A DNA stretch of 64,000 nucleotides, taken from contig NZ_CP014691.1 in the NCBI RefSeq assembly GCF_002005465.1, positions 434,001-498,000 of the forward strand. Reading direction: 5' to 3'. Position 1 is the stretch's first letter; each line of letters starts with the position of its first letter. Positions 27,192-36,013 of the stretch are shown here, one piece after another. Both the position numbers and the translations under genes were made by a program. This stretch comes from Neoasaia chiangmaiensis (GTDB lineage: Bacteria > Pseudomonadota > Alphaproteobacteria > Acetobacterales > Acetobacteraceae). Below the pieces are notes generated by a model that did not search any database, was not told where the DNA came from, and was given only the letters and a program-made list of their open reading frames with translations.

Positions 27192-28897
27192 GCGACGCGA
27201 TAAACGACAAGCGGCCCTCCGCAAAAACCCTTCACATGGATCAGACAGTCGCGGGAACAATCGCGCCATTACGCGAGATCATCGCGATATGGCGACCCTA
27301 TCGCGGTCGTCTGCTTCTGGGAGGATTGTTGTCGCTATGTGCTCTGGCGTCTGGCCTTATGCTGATGGGGGCTGCCGGCGGACGTCTTGCCGGCGCCGCT
27401 ATTGGGCTTAGCGTTGCCTACATCGCCGTTCGGCTCGCCGGTATCGGGCGGATCGTCCTGCGATATGTCGAACGTCTTTTCACTCACGATGCCATGTTCC
27501 GCGCCCTGGCGGCGGTTCGCGTATGGTTTTACCGAAAGCTTGCCACCAGTTCCGCGGCCGGACTCGGCTTCCGGCGATCGGGCGACCTGCTTTCCCGCCT
27601 GGTCTCCGATATCGAGACTCTCGACAGCCTGTATCTGCGCCTGGCAATACCGCTTGCCGGGGCAGTTCTTGCGGGACCGGTCGTCTCCGTTATCGGCTGG
27701 CGCACTGAGCACGGACTTGGTCTTGGCCTCGCAGTCCTGTTCGCGCTGAGTGCATTCGCCTTTCCGGCCATCGCCGCATATGTCGCCCGTCGTAACGGCG
27801 CAGCCTTGTCGCAGGCTGAGGTCGATCTTCGCATTGCAGCGCTCGATTTCTCCGGCGGCCTGCGTGAAGCTCGTGCATTTGAAGCCGAAGCGCAGTTGGT
27901 GGACCGCATCGAGGCGCGTCAGGAGCAATTATACACGTTTCAGCAACAGCAATCCCGTCGCCTGGCCATAGCTGGCGCCTCGTCCTTTTTATGTAGCCAG
28001 ATTGCCATCCTGCTTGCTCTCGGGGCGATATCCGTCTGGGGCTCTGTGCATGTCGATCTCCTTCAGGCGACGATCCTGCTTTTTATCGTTATTGCCGTGT
28101 TCGAGGGGACAATGGGCCTGACTCGTGCCGGGCTGACGTTCGCGCAGGTCAGCCACGCTGCACTTCGCGTTTCCGAGGTCGCGCGCAGTCAGCAACACGC
28201 TGGCACAACCGCCGTCATTCCTGCCATGCGCGGGGACATCGTCCTGAACGATATCAGTTTTCGCTGGGCAGACGATCGCAGGCCCGTGTTCAAAAACATG
28301 ACGCTGACGATCCGGTGCGGCGAACGTGTCGCCCTGCTGGGGCCGTCAGGCAGTGGCAAATCAAGCCTTGCCGCCCTTCTCCTGAAGGTCGTCACCCCAG
28401 ACAGCGGCAGCATCGTCTTTGCCGGAGATGACATAGCGGGTCTCGATACGGACCAATGGCGGAAGCGCATCGCCTGGTTATCGCAAAGTACACATCTCTT
28501 TGATGACACCATCCGCAACAATCTGCTTCTCGTCCGCCCGGAGGCTACAGACGAGGCGCTATGGCATGCACTGGATCAGGCCAGGATAGGGGATTTCGTC
28601 CGCGCGTTACCGGATGGCCTGGACGCCTGGATCGGGGAAGGGGGCTCACGCCTTTCTGGCGGGCAGGGCCGGAGAATTGCGCTCGCACGGACCCTGCTGA
28701 GTGACGCGCCAATCCTGATTCTCGACGAGCCTGCGACCGGACTCGATGCGGACACCGAACGGGATTTTCTCCGAACGTTGAATGAGACGACCACGGGTCG
28801 TACGGTGTTGCTGATTGCACATCGGCTGACGGGTATCGAGAAACTCGACCGCGTCTGGCGCCTTCAGGACGGTCAGGCTGTCGCCATGCCCCTATGA
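27188..28897 (+). CDS. cydC: thiol reductant ABC exporter subunit CydC
   Basis: Partner of CydD. From the ATG at 27188, which overlaps the cydD stop codon, it is 569 residues long. Six transmembrane helices fill the first 330 residues or so. The ABC cassette then shows Walker A GPSGSGKSS, Q-loop WLSQST, signature LSGGQGRRIALARTLL and Walker B ILILDEPATGLDAD. The longer frame beginning at 27167 would overlap cydD by more and lacks support. Order and coupling match cydDC operons elsewhere. Confidence 0.9.
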   Translation: MSDAINDKRPSAKTLHMDQTVAGTIAPLREIIAIWRPYRGRLLLGGLLSLCALASGLMLMGAAGGRLAGAAIGLSVAYIAVRLAGIGRIVLRYVERLFTHDAMFRALAAVRVWFYRKLATSSAAGLGFRRSGDLLSRLVSDIETLDSLYLRLAIPLAGAVLAGPVVSVIGWRTEHGLGLGLAVLFALSAFAFPAIAAYVARRNGAALSQAEVDLRIAALDFSGGLREARAFEAEAQLVDRIEARQEQLYTFQQQQSRRLAIAGASSFLCSQIAILLALGAISVWGSVHVDLLQATILLFIVIAVFEGTMGLTRAGLTFAQVSHAALRVSEVARSQQHAGTTAVIPAMRGDIVLNDISFRWADDRRPVFKNMTLTIRCGERVALLGPSGSGKSSLAALLLKVVTPDSGSIVFAGDDIAGLDTDQWRKRIAWLSQSTHLFDDTIRNNLLLVRPEATDEALWHALDQARIGDFVRALPDGLDAWIGEGGSRLSGGQGRRIALARTLLSDAPILILDEPATGLDADTERDFLRTLNETTTGRTVLLIAHRLTGIEKLDRVWRLQDGQAVAMPL

Positions 28898-28989
28898 GAA
28901 TAAGGCGCTATTGCCATAGTGTTGACGTAACGTCCCAAGCGGTGCACCAACGCACTGCAACTAAATCCCCAAGAAGGAATCTGACCAAC

Positions 28990-29385
28990 ATGCGTCGTTC
29001 GTCCCTGCTTCTTTCCCTGACGGCGGCGGCGCTGCTCGGCGCGTGTTCGACTTCAAGTGATCGCGATCGGTATCCGGTGTTTTTCGACACCGCGTCCACG
29101 ACAATTTCGCCGGTCGCCAGTGATATTATCGCAAAGGCAGCTGCCGATGCGCGGAACACACATGCCTCGACGATTGAAGTGATCGGCCATGCCGGTGCGC
29201 ACGGCAATCTCTCCGCAGACGAACTGCTGGCCATGACACGCGCGAAGAATGTCGCGGCTCAGCTCGCCACTGACGGCGTAGGCGACGCAAAAATCACGCA
29301 GTTCGCGTTGCCGCCCTCAAACAATCAGGATGCCGCCGTTGCTTCTCGTGTGGTGACCATCGAGATCGATCCGAACGTTCCTTAA
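28990..29385 (+). CDS. OmpA-family lipoprotein
   Basis: A 131-residue exported protein with a lipobox LGAC (Cys near residue 18) and a small OmpA-like peptidoglycan-associated domain. VFFDTASTTISPVASDII and IEVIGHAGAHG match the family's first strand and helix. LSADELLAMTRAKNVAAQL carries the conserved Arg-Ala pattern, and VVTIEI closes the fold. The binding-site residues are only partly kept, so peptidoglycan binding is likely but not certain. The ATG at 28990 has an AAGAAGGA site; the longer frame from 28894 lacks a signal sequence. Confidence 0.8.
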   Translation: MRRSSLLLSLTAAALLGACSTSSDRDRYPVFFDTASTTISPVASDIIAKAAADARNTHASTIEVIGHAGAHGNLSADELLAMTRAKNVAAQLATDGVGDAKITQFALPPSNNQDAAVASRVVTIEIDPNVP

Positions 29386-29399
29386 GGTCGCCACACGGT

Positions 29400-31247
29400 T
29401 TGGAGTTTGTCAGAAACGACTTTGCCACCCCCTCTCCGGCGACCGAGGACAGGTCGCCGGAGGCTGTCCTGCGGCGCGTTTTTGGCTTCACGGCATTTCG
29501 TGGTCTGCAGGCGGATGCTGTCGATACCGTTATGCGCGGCGAGGACGCACTTGTTCTCATGCCGACAGGCGGCGGCAAGAGCCTTTGCTATCAGGTTCCT
29601 GCCTTGTGCCGGGACGGCATGGGACTGGTGGTGTCACCCCTGATCGCCCTGATGGACGATCAGGTCGCAGCTCTGCGACAGCTTGGCGTCAACGCGGCGG
29701 CTCTCCATTCTGAACTGGAAGATGACGATCTCGCGCGGATCCGCAGCGACATCGCCAGTTCAAAACTCGATATACTCTACATCTCGCCCGAAAGACTTCT
29801 GTCACCCGGCACGATCGCATATCTGGCCAAAAGGCGCCTTTCGGTCATCGCGATCGACGAGGCGCATTGCATTTCGGCCTGGGGCCACGAGTTTCGTCCG
29901 GAATATCGCGGGCTGGCAGCATTGCCCGGCGTTTTCCCGAACGTGCCGCGTATTGCGCTGACCGCGACGGCCGATCAGAGAACACGCGACGATATTCTCG
30001 ACGCCCTGGACATGCGGCATGCGCGGCAGTTTATCGCCAGCTTCCATCGCTCAAACCTGTTTGTGTCCGTCCGCCCCAAGACGCAGGAAACGCGGCAGCT
30101 GGAAGATATGCTGCAGAGCCGTAAGGACGCAGCCTCCATTGTATACTGTGGCAGCCGCAACAAGACGGAGCGCGTCGCACGAAGTCTGAATGAGCGCGGC
30201 TTTCGGGCGCTGCCATTTCATGCCGGACTGTCACCTCAGGAGAAGCGTGCAACGTTGACGCGTTTCCGCAGCGGCGAACCCATTGTCATCGTTGCCACGA
30301 TCGCGTTCGGCATGGGAATCGACCGTCCCGATGTGCGTTGCGTCGTGCATCTCGACATGCCAGCGTCGCCGGAGGCCTATTATCAGCAGATCGGCCGGGC
30401 AGGGCGAGACGGGCAGCGCGCCGATACGTTGCTTCTTTATGGTGGCGAAGACATCGCACGTGCGCGGCACTGGCTCGAATTATCGAACGCGCCGGATCGT
30501 GAGAAGCGCGAGATGCACGCACGTCTCGAAAGCATGATCGCCTTGACGGAGAGTGTGTCATGCCGGACGCAGGCCCTGCTCTCATGCTTCGGTGAAACCC
30601 TGTCGGTCGCGTGCGGTCACTGTGACAATTGCAAAACGCCCGTTTCGACCTTCGATGGAACCGAAGCGGCTCAGAAAGTTCTCTCGGCGATCTATCGAAC
30701 CAATCAGCGATTTGGTGCCGTCCACCTGGCCGCCGTCCTGCGTGGCAAGAAGACAGACGCAGTAACACGTCACGCCCATCAGCACCTCTCCGTTTTCGGC
30801 GTTGGCCGTGAGCAGAGCGAAACATGGTGGCGCGGCGTCATCCGCCAGCTGATCGCTCGCGGCGCCATCCGCATTAATGGAGAGCATGGCGCTCTCGGCC
30901 TCGTAACTGATATTGCTCGCCCCATTCTTCGCGGCGAGGAGCGTATCCTGCTTCGCAATGATCCTACGGCCAGCCTTCGAGAGGTTGTCAGCCGCAATAA
31001 TGCTGCCGAAAACCTCTCTGAAGAAGCCGCGAGACGTTTCGACTCTCTTCGGGCATGGCGCCTCGGTGAGGCGAGGGAGCAGGAGATTCCGCCCTATGTC
31101 ATTTTCCACGACTCAGTCCTGCGGGAGATCGCCATCGACAGACCTGCGGACCTTGAAACACTGGCAAGACTGAAAGGGGTAGGCGGGTCCAAACTTGAAC
31201 GCTACGGCGTCGCTGTGCTGGCAGCGCTCGAAAAAGCCGAACGTTGA
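29400..31247 (+). CDS. recQ: ATP-dependent DNA helicase RecQ
   Basis: Superfamily 2 3'-5' helicase of the RecF recombination route. The 615-residue protein carries motif 0 FGFTAFRGLQADAV, Walker A PTGGGKSLCYQVPAL (about residue 58), the DEAH-type box AIDEAHCISAWGHEFRPEY, SAT-like ALTATAD and motif VI YYQQIGRAGRDG. The zinc-binding cysteines are in CRTQALLSCFGE and CGHCDNC (around 400-420). A winged-helix RQC region and a C-terminal HRDC domain (LARLKGVGGSKLERYG) follow. The start is a TTG at 29400 and no ATG is available upstream of the conserved part. Confidence 0.93.
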   Translation: MEFVRNDFATPSPATEDRSPEAVLRRVFGFTAFRGLQADAVDTVMRGEDALVLMPTGGGKSLCYQVPALCRDGMGLVVSPLIALMDDQVAALRQLGVNAAALHSELEDDDLARIRSDIASSKLDILYISPERLLSPGTIAYLAKRRLSVIAIDEAHCISAWGHEFRPEYRGLAALPGVFPNVPRIALTATADQRTRDDILDALDMRHARQFIASFHRSNLFVSVRPKTQETRQLEDMLQSRKDAASIVYCGSRNKTERVARSLNERGFRALPFHAGLSPQEKRATLTRFRSGEPIVIVATIAFGMGIDRPDVRCVVHLDMPASPEAYYQQIGRAGRDGQRADTLLLYGGEDIARARHWLELSNAPDREKREMHARLESMIALTESVSCRTQALLSCFGETLSVACGHCDNCKTPVSTFDGTEAAQKVLSAIYRTNQRFGAVHLAAVLRGKKTDAVTRHAHQHLSVFGVGREQSETWWRGVIRQLIARGAIRINGEHGALGLVTDIARPILRGEERILLRNDPTASLREVVSRNNAAENLSEEAARRFDSLRAWRLGEAREQEIPPYVIFHDSVLREIAIDRPADLETLARLKGVGGSKLERYGVAVLAALEKAER

Positions 31248-31288
31248 TCGCCGGCTTTCCCCGTCTCGCCTCCTGATCGCGACCAGTT

Positions 31289-31810
31289 CTAGTGCCCCCG
31301 CACTTCGAACTGAACGGTCGTCGATGAGCCACCGAGAAAATAGAAGGTAAACGGCGTTTTGTCGCCAACCTGCATGTCCTGTTTTATCTCCCGGCATACG
31401 AGATGGTATCCTCCCTCCGGAAACACCATCGTCACCTGATGTGGCAGGGCCAGATGAGTGAAAAGCACATCTGTCTGGGAGTTCGCTTCCTGGTCGGTAT
31501 GCCGGATGACCAGAGAACCACACGCCGGCGTCGAGACATTGGTCAGGAGGTGGTTTTCGTGCCCGTTATTGGTGATGGTGAAAAAGGCGGCGCCGATGTC
31601 GTGTCTGTGTTGCCCGTAACGGATCCAGCCGGAAACCGAGATATCATGCGCGGCATCCTTCTGGCCCGGAACATCGGCATTCATGTTGTCCGCCGACATC
31701 GGTTCTTGCGCTGCATCGGCCCTTTGAATATTCGCACCGGCAATAACACATAGAAGCGTGATCCCCGCCGCTCCGCGGGCCATGGAAGAAAAATTACGAA
31801 AACCTTGCAT
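31289..31810 (-). CDS. PCu(A)C-family periplasmic copper chaperone
   Basis: Exported copper-binding protein of the DUF461/PCuAC family, which delivers Cu(I) to cytochrome oxidase CuA sites. The 173-residue protein has an N-terminal signal peptide ending near RADAAQ, then a cupredoxin-like domain with [22 protein letters not shown], which corresponds to the family's conserved first strand pair. A Met/His metal cluster is less regular than the classic H(M)X10MX21HXM; candidates are His and Met residues between about 95 and 150. I used the ATG at 31810 rather than a GTG at 31843. It is divergent from nrdR with 74 bp between. Confidence 0.75.
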   Translation of the reverse strand: MQGFRNFSSMARGAAGITLLCVIAGANIQRADAAQEPMSADNMNADVPGQKDAAHDISVSGWIRYGQHRHDIGAAFFTITNNGHENHLLTNVSTPACGSLVIRHTDQEANSQTDVLFTHLALPHQVTMVFPEGGYHLVCREIKQDMQVGDKTPFTFYFLGGSSTTVQFEVRGH

Positions 31811-31884
31811 GTGTCTCACCGATACGCTCCTTACTCCTGCCACTCGCCATGTCGCGATGCGCCGACATCATTGAAGGACTGACG

Positions 31885-32373
31885 ATGCATTGCCCGTTCT
31901 GCGGCCATGAAGATACGCAGGTCAAGGACAGCCGTTCCACAGATGACGGTGCTGCGATTCGTCGCCGCCGCGTTTGTGGAGGGTGTGGCCAACGCTTCAC
32001 CACGATCGAACGTGTGCAGTTGCGCGAACTGGTGGTCATCAAGATGGATGGTCGTCGGACGCCTTTTGATCGCGACAAACTCGCGCGCTCCATCCGCGTC
32101 GCCCTGAGGAAACGCCCCGTGGACGAGGAACGCCAGGAACGTATTGTCAATGGACTGGTGCGGCAGCTCGAAGCATCTGGCGAACATGAGATTTCCAGCG
32201 CCAGGATCGGCGAATTGGCCATGGAGGCGTTGCATCGTGTCGATGGTGTGGCATATGTGCGCTTCGCAAGCGTCTATCGCGATTTCAGGGAGGTGCAGGC
32301 GTTTTCCCAGTTGCTGACGGACATGCAGCCGGACGACGACGAACCGCCACGCCCATCGCATCCTACTTTGTGA
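31885..32373 (+). CDS. nrdR: transcriptional repressor NrdR
   Basis: Zinc-ribbon plus ATP-cone repressor of ribonucleotide reductase operons. The 162-residue length and architecture match: [17 protein letters not shown] begins the zinc ribbon. The second cysteine pair is [13 protein letters not shown], and the ATP-cone starts at [32 protein letters not shown] near the end is diagnostic. The ATG at 31885 is chosen because the zinc ribbon begins there; the longer frame from 31849 adds unrelated residues. Confidence 0.95.
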   Translation: MHCPFCGHEDTQVKDSRSTDDGAAIRRRRVCGGCGQRFTTIERVQLRELVVIKMDGRRTPFDRDKLARSIRVALRKRPVDEERQERIVNGLVRQLEASGEHEISSARIGELAMEALHRVDGVAYVRFASVYRDFREVQAFSQLLTDMQPDDDEPPRPSHPTL

Positions 32374-32420
32374 TTCTCTCGCAATATCGACAAACCGTCT
32401 CTATCTCGCCGGAATAACTG

Positions 32421-32894
32421 ATGAACCAGCAGCCTCAGAACTCACCGAAACGCTCACGAACAACAGCGCGCGTCGCTGCGGTTCAAGCCCTCTTTCAGTG
32501 TGAGCAGGGCGGTGAAAATGCGGAGACAGTCATCAAGCAGTTCACCCGGCATCGTCTGGACGGCGAGAACAATGACGCTTTCGAGGAAGGCCAGATACCC
32601 TATGCCGACCTTCGCCTGTTTTCGGAAGTTGTGCGCGGCGTTACCCTGGCGCAGGATGCCATCGATGCCGAGTTGACCAGCACACTTCCCGATACGTGGC
32701 CACTCGAGCGTCTCGATCCCGTCCTGCGTGCCCTGCTGCGTGCCGGTGCATTCGAACTTGGCAATGACGTCGCGCCGGGTATCGTCATCAATGAATATCT
32801 TGACATTGCACATGGCTTCTTCTTCGGCGATGAACCGCGCATGGTGAATGGCATTCTGGATGCGTTGGCCCGGAAGAAAACGTCCGCCACGTGA
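32421..32894 (+). CDS. nusB: transcription antitermination factor NusB
   Basis: RNA-binding antitermination factor that acts with NusE on rRNA transcripts. The 157-residue all-helical protein carries the conserved N-terminus RTTARVAAVQALFQCEQ (about residues 12-28), the LDPVLRALLRAGAFEL block (about 95-110) and VINEYLDIAHGFFFGDEPRMVNGILD at the C-terminus. It follows nrdR by 47 bp and its stop codon overlaps the thiL GTG. Confidence 0.94.
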   Translation: MNQQPQNSPKRSRTTARVAAVQALFQCEQGGENAETVIKQFTRHRLDGENNDAFEEGQIPYADLRLFSEVVRGVTLAQDAIDAELTSTLPDTWPLERLDPVLRALLRAGAFELGNDVAPGIVINEYLDIAHGFFFGDEPRMVNGILDALARKKTSAT

Positions 32895-33841
32895 TCGCGA
32901 ACGGCGAATTCAACTTTATCGCCCGGCATTTTCGCCCTCTTGCGGGAGAGGGATCGCTGGACCTACGGGACGACGCGGCGTTGATCCCGGCGCGTCCAGG
33001 TTTCGAGCTCGTCGTTTCCACGGACACGATCGTCGAAAATGTGCATTTTCTTTCCGACGATCCGGCTGAAACGGTCAGCCGCAAACTGCTTCGCGTGAAT
33101 CTGTCCGACTGCGCGGCCATGGGTGCCACGCCGTTCGGCTACTTCATGAACGTCTGCCGTCCACCGGATCGCGATGATCGCTGGTTTGAATCTTTCGCAG
33201 CCGGCCTGGCGGAAGATCAGCAGCTTTTCGGTATTCATCTGCTGGGCGGCGATACGACAGGCATCAAGGGCCCACTTGTCCTTGGGGTCACAATTCTCGC
33301 CTGGGCGGTGGCGGGCAAGGCAATTCGCCGCACGACCGCGAAACCGGGCGATAACGTCTGGGTAACGGGAACGATCGGCGACGCGGCGCTGGGCCTGCTC
33401 GCCCGGCGCGGTGAACTGCCGGACCCTGACGGTTTTCTGGGCTCACGCTACCAGCTGCCGCAACCACGCCTTGGGGTCGCAACTGCACCAATCGTTCATG
33501 CTGGCATGGATATCTCGGACGGCCTTCTCCAGGATTGCGGTCATCTCGCCAGTGAAAGTCAGGTGAACATCATTATCGAGAGTCCGCTTATACCGCTTTC
33601 GAAGCAGGTGAAGGCCGCGGGCGCCGACTACTGGCCGCTATGCCTGACTGGCGGCGACGACTACGAACTTCTCCTGACGGCTCCGCCGCAGAACGCCGAC
33701 GCTCTTCGGCAGCAAGCCGCAGCGGCTGGCACGGATATCACGCGAATAGGCCGGGTCACCGCGGGAACAGGAGAGGTCCAGTTGCTCGACGCAAACGGTG
33801 AGGCAATTGAACTGGCGCAGCGCGGCTGGCAGCATTTTTGA
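32891..33841 (+). CDS. thiL: thiamine-monophosphate kinase
   Basis: Phosphorylates thiamine monophosphate to the diphosphate cofactor. The 316-residue protein has the family order: FNFIARHF, the metal-binding LRDDAALI (about residues 34-41), STDTIVENVHFL, the VNLSDCAAMGATP segment (about 78-90), LLGGDTTG and MDISDGLLQDCGHLA. GGDDYELLLT follows near residue 257. The start is a GTG overlapping the nusB stop codon (GTGA), giving translational coupling. It converges on the next gene with 8 bp between. Confidence 0.93.
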   Translation: MIANGEFNFIARHFRPLAGEGSLDLRDDAALIPARPGFELVVSTDTIVENVHFLSDDPAETVSRKLLRVNLSDCAAMGATPFGYFMNVCRPPDRDDRWFESFAAGLAEDQQLFGIHLLGGDTTGIKGPLVLGVTILAWAVAGKAIRRTTAKPGDNVWVTGTIGDAALGLLARRGELPDPDGFLGSRYQLPQPRLGVATAPIVHAGMDISDGLLQDCGHLASESQVNIIIESPLIPLSKQVKAAGADYWPLCLTGGDDYELLLTAPPQNADALRQQAAAAGTDITRIGRVTAGTGEVQLLDANGEAIELAQRGWQHF

Positions 33842-33849
33842 TGTCGGTC

Positions 33850-35082
33850 TTACGCTGCGTTTGGTGAGATGGCACCTTCATACAGACGATGCACCTTGTT
33901 CGGTGTCGGCACGAGCCGCTCGACGAGATTACGCATCGGCATGTTGGATTCCAGAATCCAGCCGAGTTCCACGGCGTCATAGGGCAGGGCATCGCGTCGG
34001 GACAGCAATTCGGCGATGGCCAGTGAGGGCATAAGAGCACCGAGCACCGTTCCTCGCATTTGCTGCGACACACCCAGCAGAATGACGCGACCCGTCCGGA
34101 ACTGATGGCGAACCAGACGCGCACCGAGCTTGAGCCAGCCCAATGGTGAAGGCGCTCCCCCGAGGTCACTGACGATATCGAAGACGTTCGGAACCACCAT
34201 GGCCATTGCGACCGGATTGTTACCCTGATTGATCTGAACGTAGTGCTCCGGCCGCAAGAGAGGCTTCAACTGGTTAATCATGGCCGTCATTTCATATGAT
34301 TGCAGCGGCACGAAGTTAAAAGTGCCCGCCCAACCGTCATTATACAGCTCACGGAGTACTTCTCCCTGCGCCGCGATCTCCTTTTTCGACAACCGCAGCG
34401 TGGAAATGTCACCGAGGCGGCCCTCTCCGGGACGCAGGGTTTGCGGCACGATGTGGCGGGCATCCGTGCTCTCGTCGAACACAAGCCGATATGTCAGGAG
34501 ATCCTGAACCTTTGACAAACCATAGGCTTCCACCAGCGGGAACAGCGCCTTCGGGTGCCAGGGTGTTGCGATCATCGGAGGCTCATCCTGCCCCTCGATC
34601 ATCAGTCCCGACTCGCCATGGCAACTCAATGTCACCGGCCCTCGCATTCGGGCCATACCTTGCAAACGCAACCAGTCCCGTGCCGCATCGAGCAGCGCCG
34701 ATACAATGTCAGCCTGCGGGGCCGCATCAAAAGCACCGAACAGGCCGATTTTTTCGTTCCACGTCTTTATGGCAATGGGATCTACAATCGCCGCAATACG
34801 ACCACAGGGCTCCGACCCGCGCCATGCGATGAAAAAGCGAATGGACGCATGCCGAAATACCGGGTTCTTTCCGGGATCGATCAGGTCCTTCTGTTCCAGA
34901 TCAAGCGGCGCAACGTAGCCTTTCATATGCCGATACAGCTTGCGAGGCAGCCTGATGAACAGCGCAAGCTCTTTCCGCGTCGTGACGGGCCGCACGACGA
35001 CATCTTGCTGCGACTGGTGAGCGGCAAAATCTTCCGGCAAAATGATCCTCTTTCTCGGCGGTGCTGACTGAAGCGTCGTCAA
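33850..35082 (-). CDS. GNAT-fold acyltransferase-like protein, YghO-like
   Basis: A 410-residue protein of the widespread GNAT-like family sometimes annotated as N-acetyltransferase or, misleadingly, dATP pyrophosphohydrolase. Recognisable blocks are VTTRKELALFIRLPRKLY near residue 33, the DPGKNPVFRHASIRFF segment near 70, GRIAAIVD, ARDWLRLQGMARMRGPVTLS near 140 and a C-terminal VELGWILESNMPMRNLVER. The function is not established here. Some members of related families N-acylate long-chain bases in bacterial ceramide synthesis, which would fit the adjacent divergent SDR, but this is inference. The apparent start is a TTG at 35082 with no clear ribosome-binding site. Confidence 0.65.
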   Translation of the reverse strand: MTTLQSAPPRKRIILPEDFAAHQSQQDVVVRPVTTRKELALFIRLPRKLYRHMKGYVAPLDLEQKDLIDPGKNPVFRHASIRFFIAWRGSEPCGRIAAIVDPIAIKTWNEKIGLFGAFDAAPQADIVSALLDAARDWLRLQGMARMRGPVTLSCHGESGLMIEGQDEPPMIATPWHPKALFPLVEAYGLSKVQDLLTYRLVFDESTDARHIVPQTLRPGEGRLGDISTLRLSKKEIAAQGEVLRELYNDGWAGTFNFVPLQSYEMTAMINQLKPLLRPEHYVQINQGNNPVAMAMVVPNVFDIVSDLGGAPSPLGWLKLGARLVRHQFRTGRVILLGVSQQMRGTVLGALMPSLAIAELLSRRDALPYDAVELGWILESNMPMRNLVERLVPTPNKVHRLYEGAISPNAA

Positions 35083-35100
35083 TCGAATGGATCGCGTTGA

Positions 35101-35913
35101 ATGTCACGTAACGAACAGTTTGCAAAGCGCCGCCTTATGCCAGGAAATGTTCTGATCACCGGCGCATCTGGCGGGATTGGAGCCGCAGTCGCCCGGCAAT
35201 GTGCTCGTCCCGGCGTGACGCTGTTTCTCTGGGGAAGAAACATTGAGCGTTTGCAGCAGACAGCGCGAACGTGCGAACTCCGCGGCGCGGTCGCGCATGT
35301 TCGCGTTCTTGACCTTGCCAACGCGCAACAGGCATTGACCGCGCTACGGGAGGACGACGATCTGGCGCCGCTGGACGCATGCATCATGGCGGCAGGCGTG
35401 CCGGATATACGACCACCCGATGCCTTGACGGAACTACCGGAAACCGTTCTGCACATTGCCGAGGTCAATTTCACGACCCCCGTAACCCTCGCCACCGAGG
35501 CCGCCAGACGCATGGCAGAGCGGGGCGCCGGCCGTATCGTGGCTATCGGCTCCGTTGCCGCATTCCATGACCTGCCTTTCGCCACGGCTTACAGCGGTTC
35601 AAAAGCAGGCCTGCTTCGCTTCATGACAGCGCTGCACGCCGCGATGAAGCCGCACAATGTTGGCGTGACGATCGTTTCGCCTGGATATATTGATACAGCC
35701 ATGAGTCGTCGCCTCGACGGTGCACGACCATTTCTGATGTCACCCGAGGCAGCGGCAAGCCGTCTGCTGCAGGCCATGAGACGACGCGACGCCCATGTCG
35801 TATTCCCGAAACCTTTCATCATTGCGCGCCTGCTTGAGATGGTTATACCGCGCCCGCTTGTTCACGCCATTCTACGGCGTGCCCGTGTTGAACAGCGTCC
35901 GCTGCAATCGTAG
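35101..35913 (+). CDS. short-chain dehydrogenase/reductase
   Basis: A 270-residue classical SDR. The cofactor motif is ITGASGGIGAA (about residues 18-28), the NAG equivalent is MAAGVPD near 97, and the catalytic residues are Ser in VAIGSVAA (about 150) and the YSGSK motif (Tyr about 163, Lys about 167). The C-terminal 40 residues contain a hydrophobic stretch (FIIARLLEMVIPRPLVHAIL) as in membrane-associated lipid reductases, so a lipid substrate such as a 3-keto long-chain base is possible but unproven. It is divergent from the acyltransferase-like gene, with 18 bp between. Confidence 0.8.
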   Translation: MSRNEQFAKRRLMPGNVLITGASGGIGAAVARQCARPGVTLFLWGRNIERLQQTARTCELRGAVAHVRVLDLANAQQALTALREDDDLAPLDACIMAAGVPDIRPPDALTELPETVLHIAEVNFTTPVTLATEAARRMAERGAGRIVAIGSVAAFHDLPFATAYSGSKAGLLRFMTALHAAMKPHNVGVTIVSPGYIDTAMSRRLDGARPFLMSPEAAASRLLQAMRRRDAHVVFPKPFIIARLLEMVIPRPLVHAILRRARVEQRPLQS

Positions 35914-35964
35914 GACCGGGACTTGACGCCAACCCGACAAGGCGGCAACTCCTCCGGTTAACAC

Positions 35965-35988
35965 GAAGATAAAAAAAGTGTTATCTTC
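35965..35988 (+). terminator. inverted repeat between SDR gene and glk
   Basis: An 8-bp perfect stem (GAAGATAA with TTATCTTC) around an A-rich 8-nt loop lies 51 bases past the SDR stop codon and 25 bases before glk, followed by a weak U-rich run (TTAATAAA). It could be a terminator of the SDR gene or an operator for glk. Confidence 0.4.
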
Positions 35989-36013
35989 TTAATAAAGTCA
36001 AAAGGGGGCCAGG

